Of a stretch of DNA of 64,000 nucleotides, positions 39,501-52,600 are shown in pieces (the first letter of the stretch is position 1; each line of letters begins with the position of its first letter). The DNA is from Fasciolopsis buskii (Eukaryota; Platyhelminthes; Trematoda; Plagiorchiida; Fasciolidae), in NCBI GenBank assembly GCA_008360955.1, contig LUCM01007993.1:31496-95495 (forward strand), read 5' to 3'. The notes under the pieces are model-generated. The model searched no databases and was not told where the DNA came from. It saw only the letters and a program-made list of their open reading frames with translations. The position numbers and the translations under genes were made by a program.

Positions 39501-42500
39501 ACTTTGAATGGAGAGGGACTAATGACTTTGGACCGTTTCACTTACTTTGATAGCTGTGGATTGGTCGATGGTAACTCACCAATGGAGGTAAGCGCGCGTA
39601 TGTTCAAGGCTCGAGCAGCTTACGCTGGACTGGAGCACTTGTGGCGTCAGTGTGATATTTCACTGAAGTTGAAAGGTCGTGTGTACAGTGCCCCAGTGCG
39701 CTCAGTTCTGTTGTACGGTTGCGAGACATGGAGTATGCGTTTCGGAGGTGTTCGTTATTCGGAGGTTTTCGACCACTGTTGTCTACGTAGTATCTCTAGG
39801 ATTGGATGGATTGACCAGATGAGTGTTGTAGAGATGAGGGATCTAGTACTAGGTGCCAATTCTGAGAATTCCTTACCCCAGTTTACGCAACCTAATAGAC
39901 TACGCTTGTTCGATCACGCCTTGCGTATGGGATCACCACTGTCAGGCTCGTTAGCTGGCGCAACGACGAAGCATTTCGAGACAAGGACGTTTGAAGCTAA
40001 CCGCTCACGGTTTTAGTTGCGATAGGTTCATGATACGTTTGCTTTTTAGAAAAAAAAACGCAAATGGGCCAACTTCATGAACACCCAAACACGATAGTGC
40101 TCAGCATAACATTCACCAAGGAGACACAGAAAGTCTCGGCTCTACCGTTTTTCGATTTACTAACTACGAGGCAACCGAACGGGAGCATCGAGACAACCGT
40201 CTACATAGAAGCGACGACGACGGACCGCATGCTCAATGTCAGAAAACAACCGTCAAACTTGCCACTTAAAGAGCTGTGTGCGTACCCTGTTCCGTCGAAA
40301 TGACACGCTGCAGCACACACCACCTACGGAACAGGGTACGCACACAGCTCTTTAAGTGGCAAGTTTGACGGTTGTTTTCTGACATTGAGCATGCGGTCCG
40401 TCGTCGTCGGTTCTGAGAATGTTCTATCGCACTTTATCAAGGATACTATCGGGTGACGGAAGAAGCCACGTGGAGTTCAACAAAGGATGTGGCAATATGG
40501 AACGAAAAAATTGACAGCGAATTTGGTTAAAGTTGCTTTCCATCTGTGCGAGGTCACCACACCGAACCAACTCACCAGTAATTGTTTCGAATTTGTGGTT
40601 TGCGGATTATATCACGCTAGGCGATTCCCCATCTGCTGTGCATCCAATTTTGTTCGGGTCAGAATCTATAGTTTTGGTTGAGAACCCTAATCGTTCCTCT
40701 GCTTAGCGGCTGGACTCCTTAGCAGCGCTCGTCCATCAATCCCCATGAGTTACACGCCTACAAATAATTACATACTACGTCGGTCGTTGCGCAGAATAAT
40801 CAGGACCGCAATGCCCATTGCATCAAGCGGGATGGGTAGGGGTAATTATGCTATTGCTCTTACGCAACCTGTCTCTTCTGTCCCTAACCCAATGTCTTTG
40901 CCCCCTCTGTCTACTCGTAGCGTCCCCACCGATAACACGCCCGATAATCGCAACGGTTCATTGTCAAATAGTGTAGCAGGTGGCTTTCAGTCTGTTAGCT
41001 CACGTTCCTCCGAACCTCGTCAGTCTTTGAATATCAGTTCTTTCAATGTGCGCACTCTAATGCAGGCTGGCCAACATGCGTGTTTGGCTTTGCCGGTTAA
41101 CTCACTTTCGATTGATGTCTGCTGCGTGAGTGAAACACGAATTCAGCATTCGAGTAGAGTCAGCTAACTGCGCCAAACGTCTCGTCAAGATATTTTCTTC
41201 GCACTTCAGGAGACGAGGCAGCTCAAGCTGTGGGTCAACGCGGAGTACGAATACTCTTGAGTGAGAAGGCTGAAGCAGCCCCTCTAGACTGGATCCCAGT
41301 CAACAGTCGCTTGTGCCGTGAGGCTGCAGGGCTCAGTGGGTGTCCGGAAGGATAGGGGTGTTAAACGCAGTTTATTTGTCATCTCGGCATACGCTCCAAC
41401 AGACTGCAGCACTAACATGGAGAAAGACGAGTNAGCTGTGTGCGTACCCTGTTCCGTCGAAATGACACGCTGCAGCACACACCACCTACGGAAACAAGGG
41501 CAATTATGGTTGTTCAAGTTATTTGCACACAACAGATATTCAAAATCTTCCATCAACACCTGTATTTGCAAAAAAATAGGGGACAAATACCAAGAGGACT
41601 AAATCGATCGTGGTACTTACATACATAGTGGGATTATCCGAAACGGTCGAATGCATCCTGTGTCCATTAGATATCATAATCGCCCACAAGCCAACTGGCA
41701 CCTTGTGATCCGCTCTATTCGACGGAAAAGATCGCGTCGACCAGCACGACCAATCAGAGGTAGTTTATGCCATTCCATGCCTCGGATGTGATACACTATA
41801 TGTCGACGAGACGGGCAAACAATTGCGCACACGCTTGCACGAACGGCTTAGCCCTGCGACGCGCTGACCCACATTCGTAGATACAGAACTACTGCGTCAT
41901 GACGTCAACATCAACAACGCAAAGGTAGTCAGCCGAGCAAAGAGAAAGGGAGATCGACTGATTCTTGAAGCCCACCACTCGAATAACGCTTGCAATCGAC
42001 ATTTCGAGATTGATAGACATTACGTCATTTAAACAAGACCCATTATGCACAATAGAGACAAACAGACGGACAGTGCACCAAAACGAACGGAACTAGCGAT
42101 CCCATTCAATCACTCATTCACGTTTGATCGTAACGTTACGATAGACATAGTAACTCGGTGTACTGCAACCTGAGCTGCAGATATTTTCACTTATATATAC
42201 AGATATATATATATATAGAACTAAATTCGGCGGTGATTAATCTATTATCTTCCTCGGTTAAATATTACGTTCTATAAATGTATCTACTTTACTTCTTGTG
42301 TGTTGCTTAGGTGATGGAATTCCCAAAGGACCCCGAAATACGGGTAACAAGAGGCCCTTTAGTAGAGGAAATCACTGTGGATACCCCAATGGTTCAGCAT
42401 ACCGTCCGTCTACATAAGTATCGTAAGTGGATATAGATGTTTGGGAAAGAATCATTTTTGTTGTATTGCCAAATTGCTTTTGGAATAAGACTTTTTCACT

Positions 42501-43597
42501 CTTCTGCCCCGTACTCTGGGGATATTCTTTCTATTCACTTTGACACAACTCACCTTTAATTCATATCGAGAGTAAATTCAAAACAAAGACAGTGTTAATG
42601 TGACCATGCGTTTATGCCATTCTTGTTGGATTGAACTAATCGAGATGCTGCGACTTTTTCTAGTTTGATCAGCCGACGTATTACTGTATCATTGGGTGAC
42701 ATCAATAGTCAAAACAATCATCATAATCGTGGTATGCCTCCCAGAAACTGCCGAGACACATCCGATATGCACGACCATGGTTATTAGTGACATCAGGGTT
42801 AAAATGATGTTTGCATCCTAGCGTTAGGGAATGTCGAACTTACAAATAATGAGGGTCACTTTAGGTAAGCGAAAACAAAATGTCATCTAGTTGCGCACAA
42901 CACTTAATGTCACGGTCAGCCAACAAAAGACGACGATGTCAAATGACTCACATTTTTAACGACAGAAATAGGATGAGAAATGACGTGCCCAACGGAAACG
43001 GATGCAGAACGTATCATAGAAAAGTATCTAAAATGTGCGTGAGTTTTTAATAAGGAATATTCTGTGTTGAATGAACAATCGAGGCATAGAAACTCAATGT
43101 GGTGGTCCTGTCCGGTGGAGCATTCGATTGGAAGCAAGTGGAACAGACATGGATACAATTATAAGCGGAATCTTCTCAGAATCAAGCTGCTCGATATGAA
43201 AGTGGGAAACAGAGTTAAAGAAACCAGGAAGATTTGAGAAATCAAAGTCCAATTATCAAACGGATGGAGTTTCGGACTCCAGCCGAATCAATTTCCGAGT
43301 GCATCACAGCGACGAAAATGAAAACAGATTTATGATCAGAGGTTTACCCATTGTATTCTGTATTTCACGTTGTGTAGTAAAAGAAGCAGTGCACCAACTC
43401 CGATATCAGAGCATCAGCAGAACTAGTGAGTAGCAACATGAGGTGATGAGAGAAGTTTGGAAGATATTTGTGAGATGTTAATGCATTCCAGCCGTGTGCA
43501 AAGTTCATGATCACCAGCATTTCTCTCGTACATTAGTTTGGGCGAACTTTCAGCAAGGCTCAATAGGCGAGAGTGAGACAAAGCAACGGATACAAGC

Positions 43598-43636
<39 letters not shown>

Positions 43637-46600
43637 CGTTGCTCGTGAGTGGTTGCTGAACTTGTGCTGAACACCCAATCTTGCAGAACCTTTAAGACGG
43701 GGACGCAGAAAACACGATCCGCCGAATCTGTGGATCTAACCCCGTTATGTATCAGTGGAATCGATGTGAGTGTACATGGAATTTGAGCAGAGTCAAGAAA
43801 GGAGTAGTAGCAAGTAGGTATCAGAACACACTAAGCTGGACGAGAACGGATGTTGTTAAAATCAACTTCGTACGAGTTCATGGTCAGTTCTTATAAGACG
43901 AACTACTTTAGTGCCCAAATACGCACTGAAGCATGGGTTACCGGAACTGAATACTCGTGATAGGACAGGCGAATTAGCGTAAGTGAAAGTGGGGTTTTTG
44001 TGCAGAATATTTAAGTCAGGTTCTGTTTGATATCAATTTGAGGGACATAATCAGACACGATATCGGACCAAACAATCGACTCTAGTGGGAACCCTGCCAG
44101 TAAGAATCTTCTCTATTGCGAGCAGTGGCCATACATTTTTTATAGGTCATGGTACTTTAAGGCGTCTTTGAGTGAGAGACTAAATAAGAGGAACAGTCTG
44201 GAAGCTGTTTCGCCAATGATTTTTCGTGAAGATGGCGAACGTGATGATCTAAATAGTCTTTTAACGATGGCGCAAATCTCGGATTTTTTCGTGTAATATC
44301 ATATCAGCGGTAGCGAAACGTCTAACCAATGGTAATGGGGAAAACGTTTGCTAAAACTGTGATACCGAAACGACTCCTAAGCAGCAAAAACTACGGTGAA
44401 ACATGGAAAGCCAATTCGAAGTAAAAAAGTCGAGTTAGATCAATAAGTACAGAAGGTTTTTACTACGGGTCGATTCACAAAGGCGATAGTAACTACGATT
44501 CTGACCTTGGTCTAGGAGAATGCAATACAAGATGTTTTGTTACAAAAAAATGGAAAGAAGATGTCTGGTGTTATTTCGTCTCGTAGGTTTGCCATCGATC
44601 CCACCTCTCATTTGCCATTGCCCCGTTCCCACTAACTTTAGTGAGAACGGGCTGAATCGAACAGACACAACTATTCGTTTATTAACCAGAATCAAAAATG
44701 CCTTTTATTGTTCTTTCTCGTGCGGTATTTTTGTCCGGCTTATCGATTGTTGCAACCAGTGCGATGTCATCGCGACTGTCTTGATCATCAGCCAGGATAA
44801 CAGTTATGAGAAGTCAATACCTATTACCCTTACATAATTTATGATCATTGGATAATACGTAGCAGCGTTTATGAACTGAGATTTATGTTAAGAGAAGAAT
44901 AAGCTCCCGTGGTTAATTAGAATGAGGTTGCTCAGTTGATCACATTCGGTCTTGGATACAATGCAGTCAAGCACGAGAAAATCATGAAATTTGACGGGAG
45001 TGAAGTCTTACAAGAGTATGCTATGACAGGTGAGGGAAATGTACCAAAATGGCGGTATTTTCCAAAATTAATATCGAGAAAGTGACTGGAAACAAGCAGA
45101 AGTTTGGTCAAGCTGAGCAAAGTGGAACGAGACACTCAGGTGAGGAAATGTCCGCGGCCACCCTAGACAACGGATAGGCAACTATTGACTTTGAAATCTC
45201 GCTCTTTCCATCCTTGAGAATTTCACAGATTAGGGAGATCTATCAGGCTAAGTGAAAATATCCGTGGCCAGTGGACTTCGATCGGGAAAATTAGTCAAGG
45301 CTGTGATTCAGGTTGTGATCGAGGTGTGTCCAAGGCAAGATGAACGGTCTTTGTAGGACGGGATAACAGAATGTGCAGACATAACAAGACAAAAAAAAGA
45401 ACATAAAAAACGTACTTGTTTTTAGTCGGGTTGATAGGGTCAAAGCGATCAGACTTAGCATTAGTAAGGACAATGAGACAGGCATGAATTGATTCAATGA
45501 CGGAACTAAATCTCAGTTTTGCGAAATGCTGATAATCCCCGCACTGGGTGGGAACTCAGGTAATAACCGCATCACTGGGTGTTGGTGACCTCGCGGTTGT
45601 AATTATAGGGCAATGGATTCAGTCCTCATATGGTACGTCCATTTGACTGTGTTTGTACATCAAGCATGTAATAAGAAGTCACACTCCAGACCATGTTTAA
45701 TCTCTCAACCCATCCAAATTCAGGGGCAATTTCTCACTAGAATCTCATTTAAATCACTAGAATTGCAAATGGAAGATAGTTACATGGTTCGTAGGAGTTT
45801 TTTATCGGTCAAGCAAGACTGACCTTCAGAAAGAGGATACGAGGTCCGAAATTATGGGTTTTTGTTGTCCGTAGTATTTTTTGCATGCAAATTGGTGGAA
45901 AAAACTTCCCCCGGAGGCACACGACCGTTTTCTCGATTATTGCGGCTTGTCAGGTATGCGCGTCCAGACTTTCGAACCTTGTGTCCTCTTCCTGAACGTT
46001 AGTCTTCTCTGACTGACGGTAAACTTACGACGAATCTCCGTGTGATTTGTAAATGGGCTTATCTTCCATTCACACTCCTAATCGTTCCGATGAGATTCTC
46101 GTGAGAAACCGGCAGGCGAGTGCACGTGGGTAGCCAAGCGGATAAGGTTAGTGGCGCTTGGACGTGAAGGTCGCGGGTTCGAAACCTCCTGCTGCCGATC
46201 AACTCCCGCTTGGCGGCCGTTTGTTGGCCGCGGCCCCCTTCCCGAAAAATAATGCGCATTGTTATCTCATTACGAAAGGGAGTAAAAAATAAAAGCTGAC
46301 TGGACGAGGGACAGGCTTTGTATTGTGATCGGTGTCTGGGCATCGCTAGATGTGCCCGCAACACTACAAATGTCGTGGAAAGGATACCAGCAAATTCCTA
46401 TTTCGGAGGGCGTCTTCATATCACTTCGTTTGTTATTCTGTTGTACCAGGTCACTTTCAGGATCACTCGCCAACATCAGTGACGTGTTTCACAATCGGAT
46501 GGATTTTCACACATGCGCGTCTATGGACGCTACAATCAAACTCAAGGAGGAACTGCGACGATTCTTCGGCACGGGCGTGCTCCTTTTTTGATCATTAACA

Positions 46601-49600
46601 TGCTTCTAACAATCCAGCGTACATTTGCTTCATCCAGTGGCTTTAAAATATGCTTCAGGGTGACTGTCTGTCAACAAAGCCGAATACTGCACGGAATTCG
46701 ATAAAGCACTCCGTGGTGAGCTGCTGGGACTTATACCGCTATTCCAGAATCCGACGCAGCCTGTACGACAAAACCTCGGTCCACAATCATATTGGACCGT
46801 CCAGTCATGTCTGCAAGTGAACAAATGCAGATGGATACCAGCCCTCCATCGAAAATTGAGGTGATAGGCTTTCTTAAAAGGCACTAGACGAACTGTCGCC
46901 ATACTTCTTCAGTCCAGGGTACACCGCTTGAGTGTTCAATATACGACGTCGTCTACGTAATCTAACTCACACAACTTCCCTTCATTTACGAGTTCCACTC
47001 CTACATCCTGGAGATCTCCTAAAGCAACTTTCATTATCTCGTCTATGCCGAAGTTATACACTCCTAGTCGTTTTGAATGAACTTGCCATATATTCTCGCG
47101 CAACCACTGGTATGAAAGTACAATATTCGCAACAGGTTCACGAACTTCGCCGGCATACCCTTCCGGTGGAGAGCACTGAATAGCACTGTCCGGTCCACTG
47201 AGCTAAACACATCTTTTAGGTTGAGAAAGACTGCGATCGTAAGGCGGAGGTGTGCGTGGCGCGTTTCCATAAACTATCGAACAGTGAATATCCGATCGAT
47301 GCAACCTCGACCTGGAAGAAATCCGGCCTGTTGTTCGCGGATGTTATTATCGCGAATTGGTGTCAAACGAAACAGCATTATCGAAGCTAAGACCGTACTA
47401 ACTTTCGAGATTAAACTAATCCCACGATGATTGGTACAGTCACTCCGTATGCCCTTCTTGAAGATAGGTGCAATCAGTGACTCGCCCCACAATAACGGAA
47501 TGCGTTTCTCGTTCCCAATATCATGAAGGAAGGAGGTAATGAGTTTCATCAAAGGTTCTCTACGCAGTTTGTAAAGAACTGGGAAAGTTCGTCGGGACCG
47601 GCTGCTTTTCCCTTCTTCAGAAGTCGAATATTCGACTCTACATCCAATTTCGTTAAGGGGTTAATAGACATTTCCCAAGGATTCGCAGCAACATACATCT
47701 GCCTATATACGTTAGCATGTGGTCAGCTAAACTGATCCTTGGAATGCTCTGCCAACGGTCCAGTCTTTCCTGTCTACCATGGATGAGCTCTCCATTCCTA
47801 TCGCACACGACTTCACTAACCAAAGTTCGCTACCCACCGTTGTCGCATATAAGCTTAAACAGTCTTTGACTGTTACCTGAAGCGGACGCTACTTCCACTT
47901 CTTCGGCCACCTTAACCCACCAGTTTTCACGGTCATTCTTAAGACTTATCGTCAACTGACGCTGCAACTGTCGACGCATCTTATTCATTTCCTTGCAGTT
48001 AGGCAGCTGGCATTTTTGCTCCATTAGACCTAGCAACCCTTGCGGGATCCAGTGCCTTTGATGAACGCTAGACCTAGGACCACAGGCGAAATCTGCATCA
48101 CCTGCCCGATTTCATCTATGTTCTCGGCTACTTTGCTGCTTGTCGAAGTTCTTAGTTCCTCGGATAGTGTATGGTTATAGCTGTTGGAAACAGTGGAATC
48201 AGACAGATGTTCAACATCCAGTCGCGTTTTTAGCCTGTGTCGATAGCTGTTAACCTGCAGCAAAAGTCGCATTAAAACTAACCCATGGCCCGATTCGACG
48301 TTCGTGGTCCAGTACGATCTACAGTTCTAGACAGAACCGCGCCAACGGTAGCTTACTGCAATATGGTCGATCTCACTCAGAATACCTGTCGAGTTAGAAC
48401 GCCGTGTCGCTATGTGACACGAACTGTGTCGAAAATTCGTATTAGACAGGAATAACTTATTGTTCGGAGACAGTTGAAGGAACCTTCCTCGTTATCTGTT
48501 CGTTGAGCACACAAGGCGCACCGTCCACCTAAACAGGCTTCCGATACACCCAGTTTCCCAACTTGCCCATTACAATCACCTCCTAGCATTGCAATGTCAG
48601 AGCCTTTGCTCTTCCAAACAAGGGTGACGAGGTCATGACAAAACTCGTCTTCTTACATGTCAATGCTACAGTCTGTTGGAGCGTATGCCGAGATGACAAA
48701 CTGCGCCTAACACTGCTATTCTTCCGGAAATCGACTGATCCCTGTAGTATTACGACGCACAAGTGACTGTTGACTGGGATCCAGTCTAGAGGGGCTGCTT
48801 CAGCCTTCTCACTCAAGAGTATTCGTACTCCGCGTTGACCCACAGCTTGAGCTGCCTCGTCTCCTGAAGTGCGAAGAAAATATCTTGACGAGACGTTCGG
48901 CGCAGTTAGCTGACTCTACTCGAATGCTGAATTCGTGTTTCACTCACACAGCAGACATCAATCGAAAGTGAGTCCACTGTCAGAGCCACACACGTATGTT
49001 GGCCAGCCTGCATTAAAGCGCACACATTGAATAAACCGATATTCAGAGACTGACGAGGTTCGGAGAAACGTGAGTTAACAGACTGAAAGCCACCTGCTAC
49101 ACTATTTGACAATGAACCGTTGCGATAATCGGGCGTGTTATCAATTTGAACACAATGGGTAGGCGGAAGGGGCGAAGAGATTCGGTCGGAGACAGAAGAG
49201 ACAAGATGAGTAAAAGAGGGAGACTCTGGGCAGTAGCATAGTTACCGCTACCCATCCCGCTCGATGCAATGGGCATTGCGGTCCTGATTATGTTGTTCGA
49301 CGTCCGTTTCAGTTTGGAATTACTTGTAAGCATGTAACTCACGGGAATTGATGGAAGGGTGCTGCTAGGGCGTCCAGCCTCTCAGCAGAAGAACGATTAG
49401 GGTTCTCAGTCAAAGCCCTTGGCAGTGACAAGAACCTGACCGTAAGGTAGCGGTGCATGGCTGAGTGGAAGCCCATCTATTTGGATCAGTTATTTTCCTC
49501 TCGTTTTCCCGACTGAGCGGCCAACTGAGCTCAACCCTCGACTTGGAGGACTAGGAGACTACTTCGTCGGCCTCTACCCATTGACCTTTCAGGCATGATT

Positions 49601-52600
49601 GGATCTGCGGCTTGAGATAAGCCATTCGGTATAGGTCGTTGGGTCATAGAGGTACGCAAGCCGTCACACCATGTTAAGGTGCAGTTCCGTTGTAATGCCA
49701 TTCTCACCGGGTGGCCTTTCGTTTTTCTACTGTCTGAAAGGCTGAGATGATTCCCTATTTTTCGGAAGGCTCACTATTAATTTCATATTGCTCTACGTCG
49801 TTTGGTGATTTTACACAAATAACTTGGATGGGAGGACGATTAAGCAGCTGATTGAATTGTCCGACCCATCTTTGAATTTTTTTCGCATGGCAATTTGAAG
49901 TCGCTTCTTTCCTGGATGGCAGTAGTTAGGCCTTTCCTAAACAGAATCTACAGGTGCTGCCAACACTAATGCATTCAAAAATTTCCACTGGTAATTTGCT
50001 TAAGGCTGCAGTACTTGTTGGGTGTAAAGTAGCATCAGCGAATATCCTGAATTTATTCTCAGGTTTCCCTCATTATATTTGTTTCTTGATCGTAATAAGA
50101 CCAGTTAAGTATAGGTGATCTTTGTCTTTATTTATATCAACATTGGCCCTGCGTCAAGGTCATTCTTGACGGGATGTTGACTAAATTCCCAACGTATTTG
50201 CACACTACATAACCAAAGTATGCGGCTTATTATCGAAGAGATTCTCCAGTTCTTGCTGAATGGGAGGAATACAGATTCGAGTATTTGCTTCCCTATCCTG
50301 TTGCCTGTTGGAGCGGAAATCACTCATGCAATGCTTGTTGCATAAGCTTCGGCGAAAACTGTAAGTCAAAATAGCCTACCGAAAGCTCCAGCAGCACCTA
50401 CGCTTTTCATACTGTCTGCAACTTCATCCCAATGTGGTTTCCATTCGGTTTTCGCTGAGCGTGAAGCTTCCCGGCGAAGATTATGGTAATTGGGTGACTT
50501 ATGCATTGCGTTTAGCATCTTTAGGGTGTAAACTGCCGTTGAAAGCCTGGACGACAACGATACCGAAACTGATACTCGACGGGAAGCTTCTAAGCGCTGT
50601 TGATTGTTCCGGATACTTGTGCAGTATTTTTAGTATGGATAATAGCACGATAGTGGGATTTAGCTCCCGTATATCCAAGGCCAGGGTGGCACAAAATGAG
50701 CTGTAGCACTTGTGTCGTCAGCCTGAGATTTCACTGAAGTTGAAGGGTCGTGTGTACTGCGCCGCGGTGCATTCTGCTCTGTTGTACGGTTGTATGACGC
50801 GAAGTTTGCGTGCCGGAGATGTTCGTTGTTTGGACGTTTTCGATCATCGATCTCTGGGTAGTATTGCTAGGATTGCATGGAGTAAAGTGGAAGTTAGGAA
50901 ACTAATACTAGGTGACGGTTATGTGAAGCCTTTATCTCAGAGTTTGAAGTTTAGCACACTACGTTGGTTTGGTACCTTGTTGTGTGTGGCAAAAACTCGT
51001 CTACCATACCGTGTCCTATTTTCCGCTCTCGCCGTGGAGTCGAAGAAGCCGGGTGGAGGTGAACGGATGACGTGGCAGTGTGGAATGAGAAAATGTACGG
51101 CGAACTTAAGTGAATTAAAGGTCTCACGTGTTCATGATTGGGGTCCGAAAAACCCGTCAACTGGTTGGCTGGAAACATTGATGGATGGATGGATGGATGG
51201 GGCTGTGAACCTTAAACAGTGGGGATCGTGTTGCCCCTTTCTATCGCATCAGGCTGTTTGAGGCCTTCTGTAGTTCTATTCCCTGTCACCCCTCCATATA
51301 TTCATTTCTTCTATAGCAACGTGTGACTCTTGGAGAATAGCAGCGATCAGTGGGACTTGTCCTGCTGTTTAACGTCGGACGTAAGCCACGCTCTGTTATA
51401 TATCACCAAGAGACATTAGAATTTTCTCCGAACCTCGTGGAATTTCATGTCTCGATTTCTGTGTTCATATTCGCAATGTGAGACCTTGTTGTTGCTAAAA
51501 TACAGCTCCCTTTCTCACACGCTTGACTAGACAGTACATGTTGTTTTTAGTTCTAAATGTGTGCCCTTTTATTGTGGCGTTTTCGGTTATTCGTTTCTCC
51601 TCCGGACCGACCATAGCATCGAATTCGATTGAGATTGAGAACACGGTTGATTTGAATGATGTCCAACCGCCCAATATCGAGTTGGCTATGCGCATTCGAT
51701 CGAATGTGACCAATTCGGATCGCGTATTCTACACGGATTCCAACTGTTTCCAGGTCGGTTTGCACAGAGTTCCGCTCGATATCCTTATATTTACCGCTTT
51801 GCTCTAACACTATAGTAATTCGGCAGATTCGGTTGTAGGAACCTTTCATGATGAAATTTGTGTTACAACTAGAATTTCGACTTTTAACGTGATATTGTCC
51901 TGTTAAGTCGCACCCTATGGTTTCAGCGCTGCCGTTTGCCTGCAGATCGCTTTATTTAATAATCAGATCGAAGTATCAAGATAACTTAGTCACATGCATC
52001 GAGACCTTTCGACGGGAAATCAAATCAGGATTGTAAGGTTACCGTTATGGAGACTATCCCGTCATAGACGATATAAATTAATTTCACATTAATTACGGTG
52101 CTGCCATCATACCGCCCCCCTTGTTGGGAAATGCTTAGTGTGTCATGGCTGGTAGCCTTTTGACTTTACGGTAGCACCATTGGACCGCTCGATAATGGGG
52201 ACATTCGGAATCATTGGCGTTCGAAGGCCGACGTCTTCAGAGCATCACTCGGGTCCGGTAGGAACATGTGGCTTTGCATTGGGTGCGGCTAGTCTTTTTG
52301 ATCGAATTAAGCACTACGTACACTTCATGATTTCCGGCTCACTCGTCGTAATTGTAATCCCTTTATGGAATAAAGAATATCACCCATCAAGTTGTTATAC
52401 ATTCGCGCTTTTATCATCCAATGAAGATGTTCACATAACTATATAAACTGTTATTTTTATGTTTAGGAATTCGACTATCGACCTAATGGGAGTGGTAAAC
52501 CAATAGTTAAGCGCAACTGCATCGCTGAGTTGTAGATTTCACTGGGACAAGTCTATTCTGTTTAGCTCACTTGAGTCATTCTAGGACCCGGTAATGTTCC

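Larger units (their letters stand above)
33042..42310 (+). other. MAN2A intron 9 (9.3 kb)
   Basis: 33042-36034 has no recognisable element, though 35340-35780 is fairly GC-rich and repeat-like. From 36035 to about 42218 it is a nearly continuous nest of RTE and PLE pieces with direct and inverted duplications, broken by Ns at 38004-38013 and 41433. Confidence 0.8.
42423..51616 (+). other. MAN2A intron 10 (9.2 kb)
   Basis: 42423-46117 has no firmly recognised element, only an AGT microsatellite (43600-43636) and weak LINE-like frames (for example 44932-45135 minus). Then a SINE (46118-46290), a long antisense RTE copy (46920-49715), a second-family RTE fragment (49740-50510 minus) and an RTE 3' end (50505-51261 plus). 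51262-51616 shows nothing. Confidence 0.75.

Noticed and set aside
43600..43636. CRISPR-like regular repeat
   Set aside because: Simple AGT microsatellite without spacers; the genome is eukaryotic.
42900..45500. Possible CR1-type endonuclease remnant on the minus strand (frames 42916-43158, 44932-45135, 45291-45497)
   Set aside because: The wording only vaguely resembles CR1 endonuclease and no catalytic motif (GDFN, SDH) could be pointed to.
46118..46195. Possible tRNA gene on the + strand
   Set aside because: Good A and B boxes, but the body and A-rich end match the SINE plan; no clear acceptor-stem pairing.
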